Source of the DNA: Methylotenera_A sp046594915
GTDB taxonomy: Bacteria; Pseudomonadota; Gammaproteobacteria; Burkholderiales; Methylophilaceae
Assembly (NCBI GenBank): GCA_046594915.1
Contig: JBKJRC010000009.1
Location: 62,001-126,000 of the forward strand
Direction of reading: 5' to 3'
Length of the DNA stretch: 64,000 bases
Part shown: piece after piece, positions 17,942 to 26,081 of the stretch
Numbering within the stretch: position 1 is the stretch's first letter
Layout: each line of letters starts with the position of its first letter
The notes under the pieces: generated by a model
Database searches by the model: none
Seen by the model: only the letters and a program-made list of their open reading frames with translations
Told to the model about the DNA's origin: nothing
Translations under genes and position numbers: made by a program

Positions 17942-19402
17942 TTATTTTTTAACGTCGTCTTTTTTAACTTCATCTGTTTTAACGTCGGCAGCTTTTGCCT
18001 CGGTCGGTTTTACTTCTGGTGTTTTTTCTACTGGCAAACCTTTTAATACGTTCATGGCTTGTACAAACTGAATATCTTCTTTGCTGGCTGGCTCAATCGG
18101 GCCTTTTTGCTCGGCAAATTTTTTCTCATTGGCTTTTTGTACAGCAGCAGCTTTTTCAGCATCTATTACTTTCGCTGGTGCTTCACTGTCTTTTGGGTTT
18201 GATAAATGTTTAGCTAAATCGGCTTCGCGAATATTGTTAGATTGGTCGAAGCCGTCTTCTACAATAATATCCGGCACAATACCTTTGGCTTGAATAGAGC
18301 GGCCTTTTGGCGTGAAATAACGCGCAGTTGTTAATTTAATTGCGCTGCCGTTATTCATTGGCAAAATGGTTTGCACTGAACCTTTGCCAAAGCTTTGCGT
18401 GCCCAAAATGGTGGCACGTTTGTGATCTTGCAAAGCGCCAGCCACAATTTCAGATGCCGAAGCAGAGCCGTTATTGATTAACACCACAATCGGCGTTGTT
18501 TTGTAATCGGCAGCTTCATTTTTTAAGTAATCCGATTTGCCACGGCGCGCGTAATCTTGCGGCACAGCGTTTAAGCGCATTTTGGCATCGGCGGTGCGGC
18601 CTTCGGTATACACCACCAACTCATCTTTAGGCAAAAACGCGGCCGATACGCCAACAGCCGCATCTAACAAGCCGCCTGGATTATTGCGCAAATCTAACAC
18701 CAAGCCTTTAAACGGCCCTTTGTTTTGTGCGCGCAATTCTTTTAGTGCCTTGGCTAAATCTTCGCCTGTGTGTTCCTGAAACTGCGTGATGCGCACATAA
18801 CCATAACCTGGCTCGATATATTTATTTTTAACGCTTTGCGATTTAATAATCGCGCGCGTTAATTTAAAGGTTAATGGCTTGGTTTCGCCTTTACGCAACA
18901 CGGTTAATACAATGTCGCTATCGGGTTTGCCGCGCATTTTTTTAACCGCATCATTCAGGCTTAAGCCACGTACCTGCGTATCATCTAATTTAGAAATCAA
19001 ATCACCACTTTTTAAACCAGCTTTGTAAGCGGGGCTATCTTCAATCGGCGTCACCACTTTTACCAAGCCATCTTCCATCGCCACTTCAATGCCCAATCCG
19101 CCAAATTCGCCTTGCGTGCCTGCTTGCAAATCTTTGTAACCATCAGCATCCATATAAGTAGAGTGCGGATCTAAGCCAGCCAGCATGCCAGTTAACGCCT
19201 CGTTAATGAGTTTTTTGTCTTCAACAGGCTCAACATAATCGCTTTTTACTTTGCCAAACACTTCGGCAAATACGCGTAAATCGTCAATTGGTAATTGCGA
19301 CACGCTGGTTTTTTCGGCCAATGCCGAAAAGTTTAGGCTGATTAATACGCCGACTAAAACGCCAGAGCTAATTAAGCCCATTTTTTCAAAAGAAGAACGC
19401 AT
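17942..19402 (-). CDS. ctpA: Carboxy-terminal processing protease (S41 family)
   Basis: Periplasmic or membrane-anchored PDZ protease. The ATG at 19402 has AAGGG five bases upstream and gives 486 residues starting MRSSFEKMGLISSGVLVGVL, a signal anchor; an in-frame start 22 codons upstream would add an atypical extension. The PDZ domain (GGLGIEVAMEDGLVKVVTPIEDSPAYKAGLKSGDLI) is followed by the S41 domain with the catalytic Ser in NGSASASEIVAGAL and Lys in SFGKGSVQT. The C-terminus is rich in Lys, Glu and Ala with repeated EVK/DVK units. Confidence 0.93.
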   Translation of the reverse strand: MRSSFEKMGLISSGVLVGVLISLNFSALAEKTSVSQLPIDDLRVFAEVFGKVKSDYVEPVEDKKLINEALTGMLAGLDPHSTYMDADGYKDLQAGTQGEFGGLGIEVAMEDGLVKVVTPIEDSPAYKAGLKSGDLISKLDDTQVRGLSLNDAVKKMRGKPDSDIVLTVLRKGETKPLTFKLTRAIIKSQSVKNKYIEPGYGYVRITQFQEHTGEDLAKALKELRAQNKGPFKGLVLDLRNNPGGLLDAAVGVSAAFLPKDELVVYTEGRTADAKMRLNAVPQDYARRGKSDYLKNEAADYKTTPIVVLINNGSASASEIVAGALQDHKRATILGTQSFGKGSVQTILPMNNGSAIKLTTARYFTPKGRSIQAKGIVPDIIVEDGFDQSNNIREADLAKHLSNPKDSEAPAKVIDAEKAAAVQKANEKKFAEQKGPIEPASKEDIQFVQAMNVLKGLPVEKTPEVKPTEAKAADVKTDEVKKDDVKK

Positions 19403-19598
19403 GCACACCCTTTTCAATAAGATAATTTTTACTATGCAACTTTTATTACTTTGAGCACATAAAAGCAAGTTAAGTATACTTAATCAGTTGCATCACCTAA
19501 CTATGAGCTTACAATAAAACAATAGGTTCATTTTGCGCTATTTCAAGTCAATTGAACAGATTAAAAACTATTTTCACCCAAAGATTAAGAGATTAATA

Positions 19599-19892
19599 TT
19601 GACTACAAATGCCATTATTACCCATGTTGTGGATATTGAATATTGCACCCAATGTCGCTGGTTATTGCGCGCAGCATGGTTGGCGCAAGAATTATTAACC
19701 ACATTTGAAGCGGAATTAAAAGCGGTGAGTTTGCAACCGGGTACTGGCGGCATATTTGAAGTGCGCTTAAACGGGGCCGTTATTTTTAATCGCAAAGATT
19801 ATGGGCGTTTTCCAGAATCTAAAGAACTGAAACAATTGATTCGTGATGTGATTGACCCACAGCGCGATTTGGGCCACAGCGACAAAAAATAG
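19599..19892 (+). CDS. SelT/SelW/SelH family (Rdx) thioredoxin-like protein
   Basis: Small thioredoxin-fold protein of the Rdx family. With the TTG start at 19599 it has 97 residues, the usual length; a TTG at 19533 would add 22 residues with no family match. The redox motif is YCTQC, that is Cys-x-x-Cys, where the selenoprotein W homologues of eukaryotes have Cys-x-x-Sec. The segment GTGGIFEVRLNGAVIFNRKDYGRFPE is typical. It may act in redox control, but no substrate is established for bacterial members. Confidence 0.82.
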   Translation: MTTNAIITHVVDIEYCTQCRWLLRAAWLAQELLTTFEAELKAVSLQPGTGGIFEVRLNGAVIFNRKDYGRFPESKELKQLIRDVIDPQRDLGHSDKK

Positions 19893-20043
19893 AATGCGTG
19901 TTTTGGTTTATTGCCAATCTACTTGATACTGAAAATGCGAACTATTTGCAATTCTGCAAGCTATTTTGATTTCCGCTACACTGCATGCATTGAGTTTTGC
20001 AGCAGTTAAAAACTCGGTTTTTTTCACGGTTAAGGAGAATCAA

Positions 20044-20505
20044 ATGTCAGCAGATCACGGCATACAAAGCCCGGTTGTCAGCGCTTTAAACACAATCTTG
20101 GAGCTGGAATTAGCAGGCGTGGTGCGTTATACGCATTATGCGTTGATGGTTTTTGGCTACAATCGCATACCTATTGTTTCTTGGCTGCGTAGCCAAGCGG
20201 CTGAATCATTGACACATGCCGACAAAGCCGGCGAGTTAATCACACATTTGGGCGGACATCCTTCTTTGTCAATTGGCCCATTATTGGAAACGCATAATCA
20301 TGATATTGGTGATATTTTGCGTGAATCATTGGCACATGAAACGGTTTCTTTAAACGCTTATAAAGCCTTATTGGGCTTAGTAGAAGGTGATTCTGTGATG
20401 TTGGAAGAATACGCACGCGAGATGATTTATCAAGAAGAATTGCATTCTGGCGAAGTGGATAAAATGTTGCGTAAACCGGGTGAATTGGCCAAGTATCACG
20501 CATAG
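20044..20505 (+). CDS. Bacterioferritin-like ferritin-fold protein
   Basis: Four-helix ferritin-like protein of 153 residues. The ATG at 20044 follows AAGGAGA and is clearly the start. It has the helix-1 segment LNTILELELAGVVRYTHYALMVFG with a metal-ligand Glu, the HADKAGELITHLGGHPS stretch, and later Glu and His residues (LAHETVSLNAYK, YQEELHSGEVDKML) in ferroxidase-like positions. It resembles the Bfr/Dps-related ferritin-like proteins of betaproteobacteria. Heme binding is not certain, since the usual Met52 position is not clear. It is monocistronic with its own terminator. Confidence 0.8.
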   Translation: MSADHGIQSPVVSALNTILELELAGVVRYTHYALMVFGYNRIPIVSWLRSQAAESLTHADKAGELITHLGGHPSLSIGPLLETHNHDIGDILRESLAHETVSLNAYKALLGLVEGDSVMLEEYAREMIYQEELHSGEVDKMLRKPGELAKYHA

Positions 20506-20536
20506 TTTAAATATCACGCATAGATTATGAAAATAT

Positions 20537-20563
20537 AAAAAGCGGGAATTGCCGCTTTTTTGG
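20537..20563 (+). terminator. Terminator between bacterioferritin-like and NlpC/P60 genes
   Basis: The stem AAAAAGCGG/CCGCTTTTT with a 6-nt loop is followed by T and preceded by As, so it can serve both convergent genes. Confidence 0.85.
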
Positions 20564-20584
20564 TAAATTTATTTGCCGTTGATT

Positions 20585-21175
20585 TTAATTGGAATTGCTG
20601 GCCGACTTTTCAATCTCTTTGTCCAGTCGCTGCGCCCCATTAAATCGCCTCGCCCAATAACCATCTTTCATGCTTTCTACCCGCACCACCTTGCCAGAGC
20701 TAGGCGCGTGTATGAATTTATTATCACCCATGTAAATACCCACATGCGAAAAAGCCGATTTTAAGGTGTTAAAAAATACTAAATCGCCTGGTTGTAATTC
20801 TTCTTTTTTAACGGTTTTACCGATTTGCGCAATGGCACGCGCGGTTGGCGGCAAGGTTAAATTAGTGGCTTGGCTAAACACGTAGCGCACAAATCCGCTG
20901 CAATCAAAACCCGTTTCTGGGCTTTTGCCGCCATATTTATATTTTATGCCGGTTAAGCTAAGCGCGTTAACCAGTACTTCTTGCGCGCGCGACTGCCAAG
21001 TATTGTGCCAAGTGTCGGCATTATTTTGACTGTTATTATCTTGATTATTAATGTCTTCGCTTTCATCTACATTATGTAGCGAAACGCCAGCCGCATTTTC
21101 CAAAAACGATTGTTCTGCATTTGCATTTACGCAAATACTCAGAAAAACGATGAAAGAAATAATAAAAAACTGCAT
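20585..21175 (-). CDS. NlpC/P60 family peptidoglycan endopeptidase (C40)
   Basis: Secreted cell-wall hydrolase cleaving peptide stems. The 196-residue protein has a signal peptide (MQFFIISFIVFLSICVNANA), a Ser/Asn/Asp-rich linker, and a C-terminal NlpC/P60 domain (about 70-185) with the catalytic Cys in FDCSGFVRYVFS, the first His in SHVGIYMGDN and the second in FIHAPSSGKVV. Unlike E. coli MepS (Spr) it has no lipobox, so it should be released into the periplasm. It may help insert new peptidoglycan. Confidence 0.9.
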   Translation of the reverse strand: MQFFIISFIVFLSICVNANAEQSFLENAAGVSLHNVDESEDINNQDNNSQNNADTWHNTWQSRAQEVLVNALSLTGIKYKYGGKSPETGFDCSGFVRYVFSQATNLTLPPTARAIAQIGKTVKKEELQPGDLVFFNTLKSAFSHVGIYMGDNKFIHAPSSGKVVRVESMKDGYWARRFNGAQRLDKEIEKSASNSN

Positions 21176-21376
21176 ATGATGATTTTTTGGATGGATTTTT
21201 TAGGTTAAGTTGTAAGTTAACTAATAAATCAAAGCCTATTTTAGGTGCACGAAAACAGCATTAAAACTTTAATTTCAACCTGATAGCAACGCTAGGCTAA
21301 CAAGTAATAAAACATAACGCAATACTTTTTCCATGTGCTACCGAATCGCATCAACGATTCATGGGATAATTTATGC

Positions 21377-23323
21377 ATGGATGAACACTCACAATTAGCA
21401 CAGATTTTTAAGCAGGGCGGCACTTTAGCAAAGGCGATTTTAGGCTATTCCGAACGGCATCAGCAGCTGGAAATGGCGCTGGCGATTGAGGCTGCCATCA
21501 AAGGCAATAAGCAGTTAGTTGCCGAAGCCGGCACTGGCACTGGCAAAACTTTTGCGTATCTCGTGCCTGCATTGCTTTCTGGCGGAAAAGTGATTATCTC
21601 TACTGGCACCAAAACCCTGCAAGATCAACTGTTTAAGCGCGACCTGCCGAATGTGCGCGACGCTTTAAAAGTGCCAGTCACGGTTGCCATGCTAAAAGGT
21701 CGTGCTAATTATGTGTGCCATTATCATTTAGAAGCTGCGGCACAAAGTGGCCGCTTTGCCAACCGCGAGGATGCAAAATACGTGCACTTAATCCAAAATT
21801 TTGCCCAACATTCAAAAACGGGGGATAAAACTGAGTTAACTGAAGTGCCAGAAAATGCCACTATTTGGCTAAATGTCACCAGTACGCGCGATAATTGTTT
21901 AGGGCAAGATTGCAATTTTTACAAAGATTGCTTTGTGATGGAAGCGCGCAAAAAAGCACTGGCGGCGGATGTGGTGGTGGTTAATCATCATTTGTTTTTT
22001 GCCGATGTGATGCTGCGTGATGAGGGCGTGGCAGAGCTTTTGCCTAGTGCCAACACCGTGATTTTTGATGAAGCGCACCAATTGCCAGAAGTAGCGGGAT
22101 TGTTTTTTGGTGAAGACATTTCCACCAGCCAATTAATTGAGTTATGCCGCGATAGTTTGGCTGCACATTTAACCTTAGCCAAAGATTGCGTTGCGCTTGG
22201 TAAAGCGATTCCTGCGTTGGAAAAAGCCTGCAAAGACTTTAGGCTGGTATTCCAGTTTGAGGGTTCGCGCATGCCAGTGCAAAAAGCGCTGGCACTTAAA
22301 GGGTTCGAAGCGACTTTTGCCGATATGCACGCGATGCTTAAAGATTTAAATAAAGTATTAGAAAGCCAAGCCGCGCGCGACCCCATGCTAGAAAAGTGCT
22401 GGCAGCGCGGTGAAGCGTTAAGTGGGCAATTGGGCAATTGGATAAAAGCCGAAAATGCCAATTTGGTACGCTGGGTAGAAGTGTTTACGCAAAGTGTGCA
22501 ACTACATGCCACGCCGCTCAACGTTGCGGATGGTTTTAGTAAACAATTAAACGCCCAGCCACGTGCATGGATTTTTACCAGTGCTACTTTAGCGGTAAAA
22601 AGTGATTTCAGTCATTACATTGCGCAAATGGGCTTGCACGCGGCGGAAACGGGTTTTTGGGAAAGCCCGTTTAATTACGACGCCCAAGCACTTTTATATG
22701 CGCCGCAAAATATGCCAGACCCTAATTCTGCCGCTTACACAGCCGCTGTTGCCGCCGTTAGTTTGCCGGTGATTCAAGCAAGCCTTGGCCGCGCGTTTGT
22801 GCTTTGTACATCGCTAAAAGCTATGCGCGAAGTGCATGCTTTATTGAAAGATGCGTTTGCAACAGCGGGCATGGAATATCCATTATTAATGCAAGGCGAA
22901 AGCACGCGTACCGAGTTACTAGATAGATTTCGCGCACATGGCAATGCCGTATTAGTTGGTAGCCAGAGTTTTTGGGAAGGGGTTGATGTGCGCGGTGAAG
23001 CGCTTTCGGTCGTGATTATCGATAAGCTCCCTTTCGCCCCGCCCGATGACCCAGTACTTTCTGCGCGCATCGATAAAATGAACCAGGAAGGTAAAAACGC
23101 GTTTATGGAATATCAATTGCCGTATTCGGTGATTACCTTAAAACAAGGTGCTGGACGATTGATACGCGATGAAACCGACAGAGGCGTGCTAGTTATTTGC
23201 GACCCAAGATTGATAACAAAACCTTATGGAAAACGTATCTGGCAAAGCTTACCGCCGTTTAAACGTACTAAAGAATTGGCTGATGTAGAGACGTTTTTTA
23301 ATAAAATTGTTGACAATAATTAA
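21377..23323 (+). CDS. DinG/YoaA-type ATP-dependent DNA helicase (XPD-like, Fe-S)
   Basis: Superfamily-2 helicase of the XPD/DinG group. The start MDEHSQLAQIF (ATG 21377) is preferred to one 14 codons upstream; the protein has 648 residues. It has Walker A AGTGTGKTFAY, a four-cysteine set between motifs I and II (VCHYH, CLGQDC, YKDC) expected to bind a 4Fe-4S cluster, the DEAH box IFDEAHQLPE, and the C-terminal motifs SQSFWEGVDVRGE and QGAGRLIRDETDRG. Length is closer to E. coli YoaA (636) than DinG (716). The stop region overlaps the first of three 11-bp repeats. Confidence 0.92.
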   Translation: MDEHSQLAQIFKQGGTLAKAILGYSERHQQLEMALAIEAAIKGNKQLVAEAGTGTGKTFAYLVPALLSGGKVIISTGTKTLQDQLFKRDLPNVRDALKVPVTVAMLKGRANYVCHYHLEAAAQSGRFANREDAKYVHLIQNFAQHSKTGDKTELTEVPENATIWLNVTSTRDNCLGQDCNFYKDCFVMEARKKALAADVVVVNHHLFFADVMLRDEGVAELLPSANTVIFDEAHQLPEVAGLFFGEDISTSQLIELCRDSLAAHLTLAKDCVALGKAIPALEKACKDFRLVFQFEGSRMPVQKALALKGFEATFADMHAMLKDLNKVLESQAARDPMLEKCWQRGEALSGQLGNWIKAENANLVRWVEVFTQSVQLHATPLNVADGFSKQLNAQPRAWIFTSATLAVKSDFSHYIAQMGLHAAETGFWESPFNYDAQALLYAPQNMPDPNSAAYTAAVAAVSLPVIQASLGRAFVLCTSLKAMREVHALLKDAFATAGMEYPLLMQGESTRTELLDRFRAHGNAVLVGSQSFWEGVDVRGEALSVVIIDKLPFAPPDDPVLSARIDKMNQEGKNAFMEYQLPYSVITLKQGAGRLIRDETDRGVLVICDPRLITKPYGKRIWQSLPPFKRTKELADVETFFNKIVDNN

Positions 23324-23363
23324 GTTTAAAGTTGACAATAAATTGATTTATAGTTGACAATAA
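23309..23363. repeat. Three identical 11-bp direct repeats at 22-bp spacing (candidate operator)
   Basis: GTTGACAATAA occurs exactly at 23309-23319, 23331-23341 and 23353-23363. The period is 22 bp, two DNA turns, so all copies face the same side of the helix. Each contains TTGACA, the sigma-70 -35 consensus. The array starts in the last codons of the helicase gene and ends 35 bp before the wHTH-GHKL-STAS-like gene. A cooperative regulator site overlapping the promoter is the likely reading. Confidence 0.8.
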
Positions 23364-23398
23364 CTGTCTCTTGAATTTATTAATTATAAGAAAATCAT

Positions 23399-24478
23399 AT
23401 GTCAGTACTTCGAAAAAGTAGTGAGGAATGCCGTTCATATATTCTTACAAATGTTGAAAAGTATCCTTTAGAAATAAGTAAAAAAGTTTCAGAGAAATTT
23501 GGTATTTCCCGACAGGCAGCAAATAAGCATCTTCAAAAGTTAGTAGAAGAAAATGTCCTTGAGATAGAAGGTAAAACAAAAGCCCGAGTCTATAGTTTGA
23601 AAGCGCAGGTCGCTTTTGATAAGAAATACTTCTTAGATAAAAGCATTGCTGAAGATGTTGTTTGGTTAAAAGACATTCGACCGCAATTAGGTAAATTGCC
23701 TGATAACGTGATGAATATATGGGACTATTGTTTTACGGAAATGTTTAACAATGTAATTGATCACTCATCTGGAAATCAAGTTGTTGTTCGAGTAAGTAAA
23801 TCAGCGGTCAGTACAAGAATTGAAATCGAAGATGATGGTGTGGGGATTTTTAAGAAAATTCAAAAACGGCTTAATCTGCTAGATGAGCGACATGCAGTAT
23901 TGGAGTTAGCTAAAGGAAAATTTACTACTGATCCAGCAAATCACACGGGGGAAGGTATTTTCTTTAGTTCAAGAGCTTGCGATGACTATGCAATATTCTC
24001 TGGGGGAGTGTACTTTTCACATGAGTTTGGCAAAAAAGAAGATTGGATTTTAGAGGCGGATGGATTGCATGGCACTACTGTGATTATGAAGTTGAATAAC
24101 CACACATCTCGAAAACTCAAAAAAGTATTTGATGAGTACTCTACTGTTGATGGATTTGGATTTAATAAAACAGTTGTACCTGTTAAATTGGCACAGTACG
24201 GCGATGATTTGTTGGTTTCGCGCTCACAGGCCAAGCGAGTGCTCAATAGGGTTGATCGATTTAAAACTGTACTTTTCGACTTTGCAGGGATTGATAGTAT
24301 TGGGCAAGCATTTGCCGATGAAATATTTAGAGTATTTGCTACGCAACACCCAGATATTGAGATTGTTGAAGTTAGAGCCAATAAAGAGGTTTTAAATATG
24401 ATTTCTAGAGCTCGAATTGCAGCACAAGAGTTGTTGGAGAGTAGAGTGCAGGATGCAAAACAAGATGACTTGTTTTAA
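23399..24478 (+). CDS. wHTH - GHKL ATPase - STAS-like (DUF4325-type) fusion regulator
   Basis: A 359-residue soluble protein with three parts. Residues 1-70 form a winged helix-turn-helix (ISKKVSEKFGISRQAANKHLQKLVEENVLE). Residues about 95-245 form a histidine-kinase-like ATPase: N-box FTEMFNNVIDHSSG, G1 motif EDDGVGIF and a later G-rich NHTGEGIFFSS. Residues about 265-345 (VLFDFAGIDSIGQAFADEIFRVF ... VRANKEVLNMISRA) resemble the STAS-like DUF4325. There is no phospho-accepting His box and no sensor domain. It could be a DNA-binding ATP switch akin to anti-sigma/anti-anti-sigma pairs joined in one chain. The start has no clear ribosome site. It ends 2 bp before arfB and is preceded by three phased repeats. 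Confidence 0.78.
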   Translation: MSVLRKSSEECRSYILTNVEKYPLEISKKVSEKFGISRQAANKHLQKLVEENVLEIEGKTKARVYSLKAQVAFDKKYFLDKSIAEDVVWLKDIRPQLGKLPDNVMNIWDYCFTEMFNNVIDHSSGNQVVVRVSKSAVSTRIEIEDDGVGIFKKIQKRLNLLDERHAVLELAKGKFTTDPANHTGEGIFFSSRACDDYAIFSGGVYFSHEFGKKEDWILEADGLHGTTVIMKLNNHTSRKLKKVFDEYSTVDGFGFNKTVVPVKLAQYGDDLLVSRSQAKRVLNRVDRFKTVLFDFAGIDSIGQAFADEIFRVFATQHPDIEIVEVRANKEVLNMISRARIAAQELLESRVQDAKQDDLF

Positions 24479-24480
24479 AG

Positions 24481-24879
24481 ATGGTTGTAATCACAGATGC
24501 AGAATACGAACTCACCGCTATTCGCGCACAAGGCGCAGGCGGACAGAATGTGAATAAGGTTTCGAGTGCGATTCATTTGCGCTTTGATATTATGGCCAGC
24601 AGTTTGAGTGATTGGTTGAAACAAAGGTTAATCCTCAGCAAAGATAATCGTATTACGGATGAAGGTGTGCTGATATTAAAAGCCCAGCAATACCGCACGC
24701 AAGAGGCGAATAAGAAAGATGCGATTAAGCGTTTACATGAGATTGTGAATGCGGCAAATCAGGTAAGGCCTACACGCTATGCGACTAAGCCGAGTTATGG
24801 TTCAAAACAACGGCGATTAGAAGGCAAGACGATTCGCAGCCACGTGAAGCATTTGCGCGGTAAAATAGCGGCTGATTAA
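24481..24879 (+). CDS. arfB: Alternative ribosome-rescue factor ArfB (YaeJ)
   Basis: Peptidyl-tRNA hydrolase that frees ribosomes stalled at mRNA 3' ends. The 132-residue protein has the class-I release-factor domain with the GGQ motif in IRAQGAGGQNVNKVSSAIHLRFD (Gly-Gly-Gln near residues 22-24) and a basic C-terminal tail (PSYGSKQRRLEGKTIRSHVKHLRGK) that threads into the mRNA channel. Length matches the family (about 140). It begins 2 bp after the stop of the wHTH-GHKL-STAS-like gene, so they probably share a transcript. Confidence 0.95.
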   Translation: MVVITDAEYELTAIRAQGAGGQNVNKVSSAIHLRFDIMASSLSDWLKQRLILSKDNRITDEGVLILKAQQYRTQEANKKDAIKRLHEIVNAANQVRPTRYATKPSYGSKQRRLEGKTIRSHVKHLRGKIAAD

Positions 24880-24893
24880 TCATTGAATACAGC

Positions 24894-25595
24894 ATGAATT
24901 TACTGGCACTCGACACTTCTACCGAATATCTATCGTTAGCATTAACTAAGGACGGTAGCATTTTTACGCATTATCAAGCCGCTGGTTCGGCCGCATCGCA
25001 ATTGGTGTTGCCGCAAATTCAGGTTTTGCTGGATAGCACCAATATGAAACTGAACGATTTAGTTGGCATTGCTTTTGGTGCAGGCCCAGGCGCGTTTACG
25101 GGCGTGCGCATTGCGGCTGGCGTGGCGCAAGGGTTGGGTTTTGGCGCCAATTTGTCAGTTGTGGGGATTAATACTTTAATGGCTTTGGCGGAAGCGAGTG
25201 GGCAACAAAAAGTAATTGCTTGCTTGGATGCGCGCATGGGCGAGATTTATCATGCGGCTTTTGTAAGAGAAAATGGCATTTGGGTTGAAACAAGCGAAAC
25301 CAAAGTGTGTAAACCGCAAGATGCGCCAATATTAGCAGGTGGTGATTGGTTTGGCGTGGGCAGCGGTTGGGCGACTTATGCGGATAAGTTAACCCCTATT
25401 TATGCTCAAAATTTAAGCCAAAGTTTGCCCAATATTTTGCCCAATATCACGCCCACTGCTGAAGCGATTTTACGTTTGGCGCAGCCCATTTTTGAGGCAG
25501 GGCAGGCAAAACCCGCAATAGAGGCAATGCCGATTTATATCCGTCAACGTGTAGCGTTAACTACGCTAGAGCGCGAGCAAGGGTTGCGATTATGA
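24894..25595 (+). CDS. tsaB: tRNA t6A synthesis protein TsaB
   Basis: Non-catalytic partner of TsaD in forming threonylcarbamoyl-adenosine at tRNA position 37. The 233-residue protein has the N-terminal ASKHA-fold signature MNLLALDTSTEYLSLAL, then GIAFGAGPGAFTGVRIAAGVAQGL and ACLDARMGEIYHAAF. Length matches TsaB (about 230). The stop codon overlaps the start of rimI (ATGA). Confidence 0.95.
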   Translation: MNLLALDTSTEYLSLALTKDGSIFTHYQAAGSAASQLVLPQIQVLLDSTNMKLNDLVGIAFGAGPGAFTGVRIAAGVAQGLGFGANLSVVGINTLMALAEASGQQKVIACLDARMGEIYHAAFVRENGIWVETSETKVCKPQDAPILAGGDWFGVGSGWATYADKLTPIYAQNLSQSLPNILPNITPTAEAILRLAQPIFEAGQAKPAIEAMPIYIRQRVALTTLEREQGLRL

Positions 25596-26071
25596 GTGCC
25601 ATGATTGACCAAAAAAGAAGTCTAATATCGAATTATCAGCTAAGGCCAATGCAAATGGCCGATTTAGATGCTGTGATGGCGATTGAGCCAACGATTTACA
25701 CGCACCCGTGGACGCGCCGCAATTTCAGCGATTCGCTCAATTCTGGCTACAGTGCCTGGGTGCTTGAGGCGAATCAAAAAATCATCGGTTACGCCCTAAT
25801 AATGATGGTGTTGGATGAAGCGCATTTGCTTAATTTAAGTATTGCCAAAGCTCAGCAAAAACAAGGTTTGGGTAGATTTTTACTTGAGCAGATGTTGCAA
25901 ATCGCTAAAAATCATCAGGCCGCCAATATGTTTTTAGAAGTACGTCCAAGTAATATTTCTGCCATTGCTTTGTATGAAAAGTTAGGCTTTTGCGAAATGG
26001 CGGTGCGCCGTGGTTATTATCCGGCGCAAGATGGCCGTGAAGATGCGGTATTGATGGGTTTGGCCTTATGA
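25592..26071 (+). CDS. rimI: Ribosomal-protein-S18-alanine N-acetyltransferase RimI
   Basis: GNAT acetyltransferase that modifies the N-terminal alanine of S18. The 159-residue protein has the acetyl-CoA-binding motif KAQQKQGLGRFLLEQML (R/Q-x-x-G-x-G/A) and the C-terminal SNISAIALYEKLGFCEMAVRRGYYP segment typical of RimI, ending GREDAVLMGL. It overlaps tsaB by 4 bp, the usual tsaB-rimI coupling. Confidence 0.93.
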   Translation: MSAMIDQKRSLISNYQLRPMQMADLDAVMAIEPTIYTHPWTRRNFSDSLNSGYSAWVLEANQKIIGYALIMMVLDEAHLLNLSIAKAQQKQGLGRFLLEQMLQIAKNHQAANMFLEVRPSNISAIALYEKLGFCEMAVRRGYYPAQDGREDAVLMGLAL

Positions 26072-26081
26072 GTTTATTCGC

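Noticed and set aside
19533..19598. Upstream TTG start for the SelW-like protein
   Set aside because: It adds 22 residues with no match to the family, whose members are about 90-100 residues long.
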